From Gelidibacter sediminis (GTDB lineage Bacteria > Bacteroidota > Bacteroidia > Flavobacteriales > Flavobacteriaceae), in NCBI RefSeq assembly GCF_004364975.1, contig NZ_SOBW01000007.1:434001-498000 (forward strand): 64,000 nt of DNA, written 5' to 3'. A program made the position numbers and the translations under genes. A model generated the notes under the pieces. It was not told the DNA's origin. It saw nothing but the letters and a program-made list of their open reading frames with translations, and did not search any database. Positions 24,728-35,800 of this stretch are shown piece by piece. Position 1 is the stretch's first letter; every line of letters begins with the position of its first letter.

Positions 24728-27508
24728 CTATGCGTTATCCAAAAATTGGCGAAGTACGTATTGTAAAATGCCACCATGGCGATAATATTCAATATCTATC
24801 AACGAATCCAATCGGGCAACGGCTTTAAACTTTATCACCTCACCTTTATCATTCGCTGCGCTCACCTCCACTGATTTATGTGGGGTTAGGCCCTCTGCTA
24901 TTCCTGAAATTGTAAACGTTTCTGTACCTGTTAATCCGAGCTTTTCTGCGGTATCTCCCGCTTCATATTGAAGTGGTAAAACCCCTAGACCTACTAAATT
25001 ACTTCTATGGATACGCTCATAACTTTCTGCAATCACCGCTTTCACTCCTAATAAAAAGGTGCCTTTTGCAGCCCAATCTCGTGAGGAACCGCTTCCATAC
25101 TCCTTGCCTGTTAACACAACTAATGGGGTGTTTTCTTTTTGATACCTCATGGCCGCATCATATACGCTCATTTCTTCCCCGGTTGGCAAATATGACGTGT
25201 AACCACCTTCCTGTTTGGCGAGTTTATTCTTGATACGTACGTTGGCAAAAGTGCCACGCACCATAACCTCATCATTTCCTCGACGACTTCCATAAGAATT
25301 GAACGCTTCTTTTTTGACACCTCTTGCAATTAGATATTCTCCGGCCGCTGAATGTTCGTTGAACGCGCCTGCTGGAGAAATATGATCAGTCGTAATACTG
25401 TCTCCCAACACTAGCAAAGCTCTGGCGTTGGTAATATTCTCCAGTGCCGGGGCAGTCTCAGAGATATCTTTAAAGAAAGGGATTTCTTGAATATAAGTAG
25501 ACTCCTGGTCCCAGTCATATAGCTTGCCTTTAGGGATTTCTAAATTCCTCCAAATCTCATTTCCCTCAAAAATCTCAGAATAGTTTTTTTGGAAATCTTT
25601 TGGCGTCAAGACTTCTTTAAGCACCGCATTAATTTCATCATCTGTAGGCCAGATGTCTTTTAAATAGACCGGCAATTGATTTTTATCATAACTGATAGGA
25701 TCAATAGTCAGATTAATGTCTACACGGCCGGCAATAGCAAAAGCCACCACGAGCATTGGCGACATCAGGTAATTCATCTTAACTTGAGAATGCACGCGTG
25801 CTTCAAAGTTTCGGTTACCGGAAAGCACCGAACAGACTACAAGTTCATTATCATCTACAGCCTTAGAAATAGCTGGTGGCAAAGGGCCTGAATTTCCAAT
25901 ACAAGAAGTGCACCCATACCCTACCAAATGAAATTGAAGGGCTTCTAAATCTTTTAATAAATTGGCCTTTTTCAGATAGTCGGTCACTACTTTGGAGCCT
26001 GGCGCCAAAGAGGTTTTTACCCATGGTTTCACATCCACTCCTTTTTCGCGTGCCTTTTTTGCTACCAATCCCGCACCAATCATTACAAATGGGTTAGACG
26101 TATTGGTGCAGGAAGTAATGGCCGCAATTACAATTGACCCATCTGACAGCGAATACTTTTGTTCGCCCTTATCAATCCATACCGTTTTAAGACCGTTTTT
26201 CTCTTTCGTTTCTATTTTTGTATCTCCCGGAACCTCTTTTGTTGGCGGGGTCGGTTGATTACCCCCTTCATTCTTCCATCGAAATACAGACTCCCGATCT
26301 TCATGCTCAATATATTCGCGCTCAAAAGAAGAACTTAGCAAATCAATGAACTTGGGTTTAAAATTCTTTAAAAGTATTTTATCCTGAGGACGTTTAGGTC
26401 CTGCAACTGTTGGCTCTATCGTAGAAACGTCCAACTCTACCACTTCAGTATAGTTGATTTGATTTTCATTTTCTCGCCATAGCATGTTGGCCTTACAATA
26501 ATTTTCCACGAGATTAATCTGGTCTTCTGAACGGTTACTTTCCCGCATATAGGTAAGCGTTTTATCATCAATTGGGAAATAAGTAATGGTACAGCCAAAT
26601 TCTGGTGACATATTACCGATAGTGGCTCTATCTGGCACCGATAGATGGTCTAAACCAGGCCCGAAAACCTCAACAAATTTACCAACCACACCTCGCTTTC
26701 TAAGAATGTTGGCAATGGTTAACACCAAATCCGTTGCTGTTGACCCTAAGGGTAATTTACCAGTTAATCGTAGTCCAATTACTTCTGGCATGATAAAATA
26801 TAAAGGCTGCCCCAATATGGCTGCTTCCGCCTCTATACCACCAACGCCCCAAGCTACAACACCAATCCCGTTGACCATTGGGGTATGACTATCTGTACCT
26901 ACTACGGTGTCAGGAAACAATTGTCCGTCGCGTTCAATGACGCCTTTGGAGAAATATTCTAAATTAATTTGATGGCAAATGCCCATTCCTGGTGGCACCA
27001 CGCTAAAGTTATCAAAGGATTGTTGTGCCCATTTTAAAAATTGGTAACGTTCCTTATTCCGTTTATATTCCTCCTCCATATTTCGTTGATAGGAATATTC
27101 CGTACCAAAATAATCGACTTGCACGGAATGGTCAATAACCAAATCTACAGGTACCAACGGATTGATATGATCAGGATTTTTACCTTTCCTTGCCACCTCT
27201 GCACGGAGCGCTGCAATATCTACAACTGCAGGAACACCCGTAAAATCTTGCATTAATACACGCGCAGGTTTAAAAGGAATATCTTTATCAACCCCTTTAG
27301 GTTTCCAATGCAGTAAAGTTTCAACATTTTCTTTAGTGACTGAAAACCCATCAAAATTACGAACTGCATTCTCTAAGAGGATTCTTATGGAAAACGGCAG
27401 TTTATGAATATCGTATCCTTGTTGGGAAAGCGCTTCTAGACTATAATAATCATACGTTTTTCCGTTAACTGAAAGTTGCTTCTTCGATTTGTATATATCT
27501 TTTTCCAT
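24728..27508 (-). CDS. acnA: Aconitate hydratase (AcnA type)
   Basis: TCA-cycle enzyme interconverting citrate and isocitrate through cis-aconitate with a 4Fe-4S cluster. The 926 aa length and domain order match the AcnA/IRP form. The cluster cysteines are in TSCTNTSNP and GYGCTSCIGNSGPL. Substrate-binding blocks DSHTPMVNGIGV and the C-terminal swivelling domain (LGDSITTDHISPAGAF, GSRRGNDEVMVRGTFAN, YGSGSSRDWAAKG) are intact. It is a housekeeping gene lying between two sugar loci, with cupin and DUF488 genes downstream. Confidence 0.96.
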   Translation of the reverse strand: MEKDIYKSKKQLSVNGKTYDYYSLEALSQQGYDIHKLPFSIRILLENAVRNFDGFSVTKENVETLLHWKPKGVDKDIPFKPARVLMQDFTGVPAVVDIAALRAEVARKGKNPDHINPLVPVDLVIDHSVQVDYFGTEYSYQRNMEEEYKRNKERYQFLKWAQQSFDNFSVVPPGMGICHQINLEYFSKGVIERDGQLFPDTVVGTDSHTPMVNGIGVVAWGVGGIEAEAAILGQPLYFIMPEVIGLRLTGKLPLGSTATDLVLTIANILRKRGVVGKFVEVFGPGLDHLSVPDRATIGNMSPEFGCTITYFPIDDKTLTYMRESNRSEDQINLVENYCKANMLWRENENQINYTEVVELDVSTIEPTVAGPKRPQDKILLKNFKPKFIDLLSSSFEREYIEHEDRESVFRWKNEGGNQPTPPTKEVPGDTKIETKEKNGLKTVWIDKGEQKYSLSDGSIVIAAITSCTNTSNPFVMIGAGLVAKKAREKGVDVKPWVKTSLAPGSKVVTDYLKKANLLKDLEALQFHLVGYGCTSCIGNSGPLPPAISKAVDDNELVVCSVLSGNRNFEARVHSQVKMNYLMSPMLVVAFAIAGRVDINLTIDPISYDKNQLPVYLKDIWPTDDEINAVLKEVLTPKDFQKNYSEIFEGNEIWRNLEIPKGKLYDWDQESTYIQEIPFFKDISETAPALENITNARALLVLGDSITTDHISPAGAFNEHSAAGEYLIARGVKKEAFNSYGSRRGNDEVMVRGTFANVRIKNKLAKQEGGYTSYLPTGEEMSVYDAAMRYQKENTPLVVLTGKEYGSGSSRDWAAKGTFLLGVKAVIAESYERIHRSNLVGLGVLPLQYEAGDTAEKLGLTGTETFTISGIAEGLTPHKSVEVSAANDKGEVIKFKAVARLDSLIDIEYYRHGGILQYVLRQFLDNA

Positions 27509-27961
27509 AAGATTTAAATTTGAGAATTAATGATTCGTAATAGACGTAAGAATACTACCGCTTTACAAGCGACCGTTTGCAACAACACAACATACTTATA
27601 CACTGCCCTCAGCTAATTTTAGACTTTGGGTAGAACATAGTTTAAAAATGTTTTGGCAAATACGTTCTCTAAAGTTAGGCAATTTTGTTGTACAATTCCT
27701 ATACATGCATAAAAATGAGCATCGCGAGAAACCAATATGAGTACTAAGAAGACAACGTTACTTATACGCCTACGCCATTGGTACGCCAATATCTTAGTGA
27801 TAATATCGGTGGACCCATAATTTTATATGGACTTGATGTCATTTTACATATAATGTACAATGGGTTGGGACAATGAAATAGTTGACACCCATATAACGTG
27901 TAGTAAAAACGTAGCTCTGTAGGAGCACTAAAAAAAGATGGGGTGCAAAATTGGGATGGTA
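27509..27961. other. 453-base gap without a gene
   Basis: Between the aconitase start and the NhaA stop no convincing reading frame, tRNA or strong hairpin is seen. A weak stem (GCTC/GAGC near 27912) could take part in ending the NhaA transcript. The aconitase promoter should be in the left part. Confidence 0.5.
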
Positions 27962-29296
27962 TCAGTTATACCCCATCCTACTCATTTTGTCTTCAGTAAT
28001 AGCTTCTGGTTTTCGAGTTGCCTGACGCAATACGAGGTAGCCAAAAATACCACTTAAAATAGAGGCCAATAAAATGCCAATTTTTGCTTCTTCTTGGATG
28101 ACGCGATCTGCAAACGAGAGGTTTACAATAAACAGGGACATGGTAAAACCAATACCACATAATAATGAGATTCCAAATAGTAAGCGCCAGATTTCCTGTG
28201 TTTGTGGCATATTTTTATAGAAAAATTTGAGAAGTACCCAAATAGCCAACATGATGCCCACCGGTTTCCCTATCAGCAAACCTAAAATAATTCCCCATGT
28301 AATAGGGATGTGAAAGGCTTCATTTAGAATTTGGGAATCGAAGACAATACCGGCATTTACAAAGGCAAAGAGTGGCATGATAAAAAAGTAAACCAAACCG
28401 TGTAATTTACGCTCCAAACGCTTTAAAGGAGATTCCATCTCGCGCTGGGTGTTTTCGAGGTAATGGTAGACTTTAGGACTTGTCATAGACAAAGTATGGT
28501 CTTTTGCTTCTCTAAACAGATGGTACCCACGTAAGGCATAGCGTCTAATTTTAGCAAGCTCCCATTCTTGGCGCAAAGGTAAGGTCAGTGCCAGAATGAC
28601 CCCGGCAATTGTGGCATGGATTCCTGAAGTTAAAACAGCCCACCACATTATAAAACCAACGACAAGATAAGGCGTTAATCTATTAACACCTTTATGGTTA
28701 AATATGAGCAGAATTATAGTACAGCCCCCTGCTATAGCTAAGGCACCCCATTGTATTTGTTCAGTATAAAAAAAAGCAATAACCAATACGGCAATAAGAT
28801 CATCTACAACGGCAATAGTTGTTATAAACACTTTAGCCCATGATGGCATTCTTGATCCCAACATGGCTAATACCCCAATGACAAAAGCAATATCTGTAGC
28901 CATTGGTATAGCCCAACCCTTAGCATAATCAGTACCTTGATTAAAGGCCAAATAAATAAGCGCCGGAAATATGGCCCCACTTAATGCAGCCACTACAGGA
29001 AATGTAGCCGATCTAAAAGAGGTTAATCTACCAAATTTCAATTCGCTCTTTATTTCAAGTCCCACCAATAAAAAGAACAGGGCCATTAAGCCATCATTAA
29101 CCCAATGATGCAATGTTTTGGATATATAGACATCTTCAAAGCCCATTTCAAATTTGAGTTGCATGACGGTGTGATAAAAATGATTTAAAGGCGTATTGGC
29201 TACAATTAGTGCAGTAACTGTGGCCAAAATCAACAAAATTCCTGGTGCAGAATCATTCTTAAAAAACGTGTCTATACGTGTGCTTAGCTTACTCAT
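27962..29296 (-). CDS. nhaA: NhaA-family Na+/H+ antiporter
   Basis: Inner-membrane antiporter extruding Na+ in exchange for H+. It has about 12 hydrophobic segments in 444 aa. Key acidic residues are present: Asp135 in PMATDIAF and Asp165-Asp166 in VVDDLIAV, matching the Asp133 and Asp163/Asp164 positions of the E. coli enzyme. A longer hydrophilic central loop (about 245-285) is present. It is transcribed alone; such a transporter suits a salty habitat. Confidence 0.95.
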   Translation of the reverse strand: MSKLSTRIDTFFKNDSAPGILLILATVTALIVANTPLNHFYHTVMQLKFEMGFEDVYISKTLHHWVNDGLMALFFLLVGLEIKSELKFGRLTSFRSATFPVVAALSGAIFPALIYLAFNQGTDYAKGWAIPMATDIAFVIGVLAMLGSRMPSWAKVFITTIAVVDDLIAVLVIAFFYTEQIQWGALAIAGGCTIILLIFNHKGVNRLTPYLVVGFIMWWAVLTSGIHATIAGVILALTLPLRQEWELAKIRRYALRGYHLFREAKDHTLSMTSPKVYHYLENTQREMESPLKRLERKLHGLVYFFIMPLFAFVNAGIVFDSQILNEAFHIPITWGIILGLLIGKPVGIMLAIWVLLKFFYKNMPQTQEIWRLLFGISLLCGIGFTMSLFIVNLSFADRVIQEEAKIGILLASILSGIFGYLVLRQATRKPEAITEDKMSRMGYN

Positions 29297-29604
29297 TTGT
29301 GGATACTATTGTAATGAAAGTACAATTTCCGATTAAAAATTTTCTCTTTCAATAAAAAGATAAAAATTTTTTGACAAATCTTTGCAGACCTCTCTACTAT
29401 AAATGAACCAGTTAGATGAAATTCTTTTCATAACTTCTTAAATAAACAGTAGTTAAATTTCATTTAAAGATGCGAGATTAAAGTCCATCTACACTTAAAA
29501 CTAGTAATAAATTGTATAAAATTAAAACCAACAAGAATTAAAAAAACCCGGGAAAATTTTCCCGGGTTTACAAACTAACTAACGAACTCAAAAAAAAAAA
29601 AAAA
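29297..29604. other. 308-base gap with terminator and A-run
   Basis: The gap upstream of nhaA is AT-rich. Apart from the minus-strand terminator (29539-29569) and a run of 15 A at 29590-29604 (T on the coding strand of the upstream gene, directly after its stop codon), nothing is recognised. Confidence 0.6.
29539..29569 (-). terminator. Terminator of the DUF3472 gene
   Basis: A perfect 26-base palindrome, 29544-29569, has arms AAACCCGGGAAAA and TTTTCCCGGGTTT. On the minus strand it is followed by a T-run. It lies about 35 bases after the DUF3472 stop codon. Confidence 0.9.
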
Positions 29605-30921
29605 TTATTTTTTTGGAACTTCCAATTGAGAAAAATCTATGTCAGGAGCAATGCCATTGGCTGTGCGGGTATACTCAGTACCAATAGTTGTAGTCTCATC
29701 AAAGAAGCCACAATTTCTCATAAAAAATTGATTGCCTTCTACACCACCGGCATAATCCATCCGAGATTCCTTTCGCGCTGTAGCATCAGCGGTAAATTTA
29801 GCAGTAGTCAATTCTACCCACTCCTGATTTGTTGTATACACCCATTGGTTATTATAATGGGCCTGTCTTGATATATGCCCTGTGGCTGGAACAAAATTTT
29901 CTAAAAATGAATAGAGTCTTTTTAAGTATCTACTGCCTTGTGGCCTTCTAAAACTGGCTATTAAATTCCATTTCCCTTCTTCCGGCGCGAAGAAATAAGC
30001 GGTATAATCTGTAGAATTATTCTCTGCAGGCACACCTTTCAACAAGAACTTATAAGATGTGTTTGGCTTCCAACTGTACACTTTGTAGCTTTGCCCGCCT
30101 GAACCTTCATTACCAAATTCGCCCGTAGTAACGCCATGACCTTTACCTAACAAAATGATTTTATGATCGTCCGGAATATCTTTGGGGTCTTGCGTGTCAA
30201 AAGGACTCCAAACGGAGAATAAAATACGACGCTCCGTTTCGGAATTGACCTGAATTCCGAAATACCCATCCGCAAAACCATTAGCCATATAATAGGAGCC
30301 AATGACATCTTCACCTTCAGGCACGTTAATTTCGTTATAAAACCATACGACTTCCTTGTTCTTAGGCACATCATAAGACAAATGCACTGATGGACCGCGA
30401 CGTCCAAAATAAACATCGTCTTTTATAAAATACAGCTTGCCTTCAGTGGCTGGGCCGCCAATAAGTATCTTATCGATGTCTGCCACAACAGCTCCTGATT
30501 TTTCAATCGCTTCAATTTCAACAATATTATAACCTTCAGTAGTCTCAAACACACCTACATCAATTGTTTTAGCGTCAGTATTAGACACTTCGATTGTTTT
30601 TGATACACTTCCTACCGTCACTTTTAGTTTTGACAGTCCTTCTGCAACATTTGCATGTAAGCCTAAGTGAAGTTTTCCTGAAGTATCGGTTTTAAAGTAG
30701 GTACGCATGACCTGATTCTTATCCGTCCACCGCTTTGCCTCCACACTTGGTGTTTTTGCGTCTTTATCAAACCGATTTACCATCCAGCTATTGGCTTTAG
30801 CAGGAATTTCTGTGGTTAAATTAATTACACTATTAATTGATTCAGTCGATCTATAAGCATTACAGCTTACAAGATGAACTCCAACAACTAACAATAAAAA
30901 ATTAAACATCCGTATTTTCAT
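29605..30921 (-). CDS. DUF5077-DUF3472 lipoprotein
   Basis: Lipoprotein of 438 aa (lipobox LVSC, Cys20). The N-terminal part (about 35-155) looks like DUF5077, a beta-sandwich of carbohydrate-binding type, and the rest (about 160-435) like DUF3472, with WFYNEI, YFGIQVNSETERRILFSVW, LGKGHGVTTGEFGNEGSGGQ and MRNCGFFD. These domains occur in polysaccharide loci but I know of no settled activity. It follows susD at 233 bases, with terminators on both sides, so it is probably its own transcript or a read-through gene. It may bind or cut the glycan handled by the neighbouring SusCD pair. Confidence 0.8.
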   Translation of the reverse strand: MKIRMFNFLLLVVGVHLVSCNAYRSTESINSVINLTTEIPAKANSWMVNRFDKDAKTPSVEAKRWTDKNQVMRTYFKTDTSGKLHLGLHANVAEGLSKLKVTVGSVSKTIEVSNTDAKTIDVGVFETTEGYNIVEIEAIEKSGAVVADIDKILIGGPATEGKLYFIKDDVYFGRRGPSVHLSYDVPKNKEVVWFYNEINVPEGEDVIGSYYMANGFADGYFGIQVNSETERRILFSVWSPFDTQDPKDIPDDHKIILLGKGHGVTTGEFGNEGSGGQSYKVYSWKPNTSYKFLLKGVPAENNSTDYTAYFFAPEEGKWNLIASFRRPQGSRYLKRLYSFLENFVPATGHISRQAHYNNQWVYTTNQEWVELTTAKFTADATARKESRMDYAGGVEGNQFFMRNCGFFDETTTIGTEYTRTANGIAPDIDFSQLEVPKK

Positions 30922-31068
30922 AATTTTAGTTTTTAATAAGGGTTATCACTTTTAAAGTGGAATTGTCGTTTGTCGTGGAGATTTTTGATGCTAGGCATCT
31001 CCAAGAATATTACTTTCATTTTACAAGTTCCATAGCAAACCCATACAATAGAATTGCCTAAGGACGAA

Positions 31069-31106
31069 TAAAAACAGAGAAGCTCAACCTTTAAATTGAG
31101 CTTCTC
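31069..31106 (-). terminator. Terminator after the second susCD operon
   Basis: Arms GAGAAGCTCAA (31077-31087) and TTGAGCTTCTC (31096-31106) form a perfect 11-bp stem with an 8-base loop. On the minus strand it is followed by TGTTTTTATT. It lies 49 bases after the susD stop codon. Confidence 0.88.
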
Positions 31107-31154
31107 CTTAAAACTATTATTTACGTCAAAACCATTGACATTTTCCAACTAATA

Positions 31155-32864
31155 TTATTGAGTTGGATTCTGTGTTAATGTTCCCGGATAAGAGTTAATA
31201 GCATCCTGTGGAATGTAAAATACAACTCGGTAGTCTGTGGCTGAAATGTTCTCAAATTGTTTATGAGGTCCCGGATATTCTCTAGATAACGACTTTCCAT
31301 TGCGGAATACGTCATAGCTACGTTCTGCTTGGTAAGCCAATTCCAATTGACGCTCCTTATCTATACGCTCACTTGCATTAGAAGCATCTAAGCTAGCATA
31401 GCCTCCGCCCACAATAGAACGTTCTCTTATCAAATTAAGATCATTCAATGCTGCGTTATAATTTCCAAGTTTTGCATATGCCTCCGCACGGTTTAAATAT
31501 ACCTCACCTAAACGACTAATTACTGGCGAATGTAAATGAGATTCTTCACCTTCAAGTGAAGCTTTTGTAATGTAAAATTGAGGATACACACGATTTAGAG
31601 AAATAAAATTATCTATGACACCTTTATAGTTTTTTCCATCTTTATAAACGATAGAATAGATTCCCTGATCGGCATCAACTGGCAAAAGTGTATAGGTATC
31701 GCTTCCTTCTTTGGCAGTTATAACACTACCATTTCTTGTAATATTAGCTTGTACATAGTTTAAAACATCACCGTCTTCCTTAATAAAACGAAATACTTCA
31801 GCATAATTTCCAGTATCAGCATTTTTAGAATAAGTTGGTTTTATAAAAGCTGCTCTAGCATCAACCATTTTATAACTCTCCGGACGCCAGTCATTGCGGC
31901 CCGTCTCATTCAATAACTCGATATACTTACCGCTGGCATACATTTCACCCCAGCCCATTCCACCTAGGTTAGCATACATTCCACCAACACCATAATAATG
32001 ATCATAACCAGAGAATTCTGATGCTACACGTTTAATGGCGAAAATGGTTTCTGCATTGTTCTCAGGAATAAAAGTGTTGTACTTCATAAACTGAGCTCTA
32101 GGTAATAAGGTGTACTTTCCAGAATTGATTAGTTTATCAGCATACTCGACTGCAAGTTGAGCATATTGTGAATTAGGAGAAGTATAGGTCCCACTCATAT
32201 AAAGATAAATACGAGATAATATGGCCTGAGCGGCCTCTTTTGAAGCATATATTGCCCCCTTGTCTAAGGTTAACAATTCTTCAGCTTTCTTTAAATCACT
32301 TATAGCTTGCTCATAAGACTCCTTAACTGTAGCCCGATCTGCAAGATTCATATTAAGAACGTCCTCAGGAGTACCGTTTACTATTGGTACACCTAAATTT
32401 GTTTCCGGATTTTGATAATATGGTCGTCCAAACGCACGTGTTAGATAAAAATACATCATTCCTCTTACGTAGTACGATTCCCCAATGTTATTATCAATTT
32501 CAATACTTTGGCCTTCATCTATCATATCAATGATATTTGACGCTTGAGCAATAGCTTTATATCCAGAATTCCAAAATTGTGTCAAACGATAATTATTTGG
32601 TGTACGAGCGTAAGAGATAAATTCGTAAAAAGCATCCGTAGATGAACCACGAATCATCATATTGTCACCAGCATATTCACCCATACGATGCATAGGGTCA
32701 GACCAACTTTTTAATTGGGCATACATTCCGTTTAGCAAAGGTTGAAGGGAAGCATCTGGATCACCAACGATGGTGTCAGAATCCATACTTCCATGGGGAG
32801 TTCTGTCTATATCACAGGCTGAGAACGCTGCAAAGGCCAATAAGGCTATAAATATTTTTTTCAT
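31155..32864 (-). CDS. susD: SusD/RagB-family glycan-binding lipoprotein
   Basis: Outer-membrane binding lipoprotein of 569 aa with lipobox FSAC (Cys17). The TPR-like N-terminal half shows YVRGMMYFYLTRAFGRPYY, a SusD hallmark, and the C-terminal half shows RLGEVYLNRAEAYAKLGNYNAALNDLNLIRER and ERQLELAYQAERSYDVFR. It is 10 bases downstream of its SusC partner. It should capture the glycan processed by the GH109/GH29/GH20/GH123/GH84 set. Distinct from the maltose SusD; low visible similarity. Confidence 0.93.
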   Translation of the reverse strand: MKKIFIALLAFAAFSACDIDRTPHGSMDSDTIVGDPDASLQPLLNGMYAQLKSWSDPMHRMGEYAGDNMMIRGSSTDAFYEFISYARTPNNYRLTQFWNSGYKAIAQASNIIDMIDEGQSIEIDNNIGESYYVRGMMYFYLTRAFGRPYYQNPETNLGVPIVNGTPEDVLNMNLADRATVKESYEQAISDLKKAEELLTLDKGAIYASKEAAQAILSRIYLYMSGTYTSPNSQYAQLAVEYADKLINSGKYTLLPRAQFMKYNTFIPENNAETIFAIKRVASEFSGYDHYYGVGGMYANLGGMGWGEMYASGKYIELLNETGRNDWRPESYKMVDARAAFIKPTYSKNADTGNYAEVFRFIKEDGDVLNYVQANITRNGSVITAKEGSDTYTLLPVDADQGIYSIVYKDGKNYKGVIDNFISLNRVYPQFYITKASLEGEESHLHSPVISRLGEVYLNRAEAYAKLGNYNAALNDLNLIRERSIVGGGYASLDASNASERIDKERQLELAYQAERSYDVFRNGKSLSREYPGPHKQFENISATDYRVVFYIPQDAINSYPGTLTQNPTQ

Positions 32865-32874
32865 GTTATTTTAT

Positions 32875-35800
32875 TTAAAATGATACATTTAAACCAAGCA
32901 TAAATCTGCGAGTTGATGGATATACCCCTGGTCCTGTTGAGCCTAATACAGCTCCATTATTACTTGGAATTTCAGGATCTACGCCAGAATAGTCTGTTAT
33001 AACGAAAAGGTTTTCTCCAGATAAGGTTACCCTTAAATTATCCACTTTATATTGACTTAGGTCAATATTGTAACCTAGTGAAAGAGAACGTAACTTTAAG
33101 AAATCATTTTTCTCCAAATAACGTGTCGAAGTAGCATTACCTTTATCTTGGTTATTATATCTGGCAATAGGGTGAGTAGCTATATCGCCAGGTTTCTCCC
33201 AACGGCTCCATCCTGATCTCAATTTCATTTGATTACGATCTGTATACGTTCCATCTGAGTCATATTCTTGACGAGAATAATTATAAATCTTACCACCTAA
33301 AGCATAACCGAAAACAGCGTTAAGATCAAAATCCTTGTATGACAATGCAGTAGAGAAGCCACCAAATACATCTGGTGATACTTTTCCTGTTTTCTCGAAT
33401 GTTGCTTGAGAGTAATTAGAAGTTGTAGAACGTGACAACTCATTACCATCACTATCTCTATCCACTACATACCACATAGGCAATCCGTTTTCAGGATTTA
33501 CACCAGCCCACTCTTTTAGGTAGTAAGTATCTACAGGACGGCCTGGTTCTAACATACGTTGTGCAGATCCAGCAATACCTAATCCATCACCGACGATAAT
33601 AGGTCTGACCACATAATCTCCATTAGCATCTTTCGTTTTATAAAGTTTTGTCAATTTATTTGCGTTGTGACCTAGGTTAACATCAATACTCCATGTTAAT
33701 TCATCAGTACTGATAATATCGCCACCAATGGCTAGCTCAATACCTTTATTTTCCATTTCGCCAATATTTTGCCAAATACTAGTCACACCGGTTAACCCAG
33801 TGATTGGGACTTGATAAAGGATATTGTCTGTGTTTTTTACGTAATAATCGAAAGTTAGTCTTGCACGATTATTAAATAAACTTGCATCGATACCAAAACC
33901 ACTTGTGAATGTTTTTTCCCATGTAAGATCTTTATTTCCTATTTGGCTGATTAACGCTCCAGGATTTTCATTATAACCTGCACCGGTAGAAACAGCATAA
34001 AGATCATATTGAGGATACAGAGAACTTGGACGGTTACCAACAGAACCATAAGCTACACGTAGTTTTAGGGCATCCACCCAATCAGCCTTAAACCATTCTT
34101 CACGCTCTATATTCCATCCTCCACTTACTGAGAAAAAATTACCATATTTGGCATTATCACCAAAATTTGAAGCACCATCTCTACGGAAAGACAACTGGCC
34201 CATGTATTTACTATCAAACGCATAATTAGCATTGAAAAGAACTGACTGTACAGCCCACTCATTAATACCACCTTTAGTACGTTCTGGTTTAGCGACTACA
34301 TCTAGTATTTCAAAACCTGGAATAAATCCGGTACCATAAACGTCTAATGTTTCACCGCGATAATCATTAAATTCATAGGCTAATATACCATTTACAACAT
34401 GTTTGTTCCAACTGTTGTTAAATCTTAATATTTGATTTGTATATCGACGTGTAGATTCTGAACGGTAATCTGTTATTCGTCCACCAACACTAATACCTCC
34501 ATTAGAACGAGGATCTGTATATCCGTTAGATTTATAACTATTATACATATAATTATTAACTGAGGAAAAAGTTAACCAGTTTGTAAGTTTTATGTCGAAA
34601 TCCATATTCGCCATAATCTCGTAGTTCTTATTTGAGGAGTGATTCCACTGTAGATCATAAAGGTAATTAGTACTAGCACTATTCACCCATTCACTAGAAC
34701 GATGTGGTACAAAATTTCCATTTTCATCATAAGGGCTATCCCAAGGAAGATTAGAATACATTGCAGTAGTTGAATATTGACGGTCATCAACATTACGGAA
34801 GGATCCAGCCAATGTTGGTTTAATTGTCAACCAATCTAAAGGCTTATATTCCGTTTTGTAACGTAAATTATAACGGGAATAATCATAACCCTTAACCGCA
34901 CCTTCCTCATCATAAAGTCCTAAAGACATATAAGATCGAAGTGTTTCAGTTCCTCCTTGAATTGAGACATTGTAGTTTTGTGTGTACCCTGTTTGAGTAG
35001 CTACATCCCACCAATTAAAATTACTGTCACGCAGCTCAGGCTTCCAACGTGGAAAAGATATCTGACTAGCATTAGAAAATGAGGCATAATAATCATAAAG
35101 CTCTGCTCCATTCATTATTTGCAAATTTCCATTATTCAGATTATTGAAACCTGTCTTTGACGAAAAACTAACTTTAGTCTTCCCTAACTTAGCTCTTTTT
35201 GTTGTAACCACAACTACACCGTTAGCTCCCTGAGATCCATAAATAGAAGTTGATGCGGCGTCTTTTAAAATCGTCATGGACTCTATGTCGTCTGGATTTA
35301 ATTCACCAGCACTAGACCCCACAATAACACCGTCTATCACCCATAATGGACTCGTCGTCCCGCTTAAAGTTGCTTGACCACGGATAACAACCGCACCTCT
35401 AGAGCCAGGTTGGCCTGATCCAGGTGCAACATACACTCCGGGAGCCTTCCCGTTAAGCATATTTTCCACTGAAGGCGTTGTAACATCCCTAAGATCATCA
35501 CCATCTACCGTCTGTAAAGCTCCAGTTAAACTTTCTCTTTTTAATGAACTGTAACCTACAACAACAATTTCGTCCAAACTTGCTACATCTTCTTTTAAGC
35601 TTACGCTTATTTCAGAACGCCCGTTTACTTTGACCTCAACAGTTGTAAAGCCCATAAAGGAGATAACCAAAGTTGCGTCAGAATTAACAGTAATGGAATA
35701 ATTTCCATCAAAATCTGTCGCAGCTCCATTAGTAGTCCCTTTTTCTATAACAGTTGCCCCAGGAACCAAAGCCCCAGTATTAGCTTCCGTTATTGTTCCT

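Noticed and set aside
27509-27961. Possible small RNA or tRNA in the aconitase-nhaA gap
   Set aside because: No cloverleaf, conserved T-loop or strong hairpin could be found by eye.
30933-31148. 71-codon minus-strand frame between susD and the DUF3472 gene
   Set aside because: It covers the strong terminator hairpin of the susCD operon, has no signal or domain, and its composition is not protein-like.
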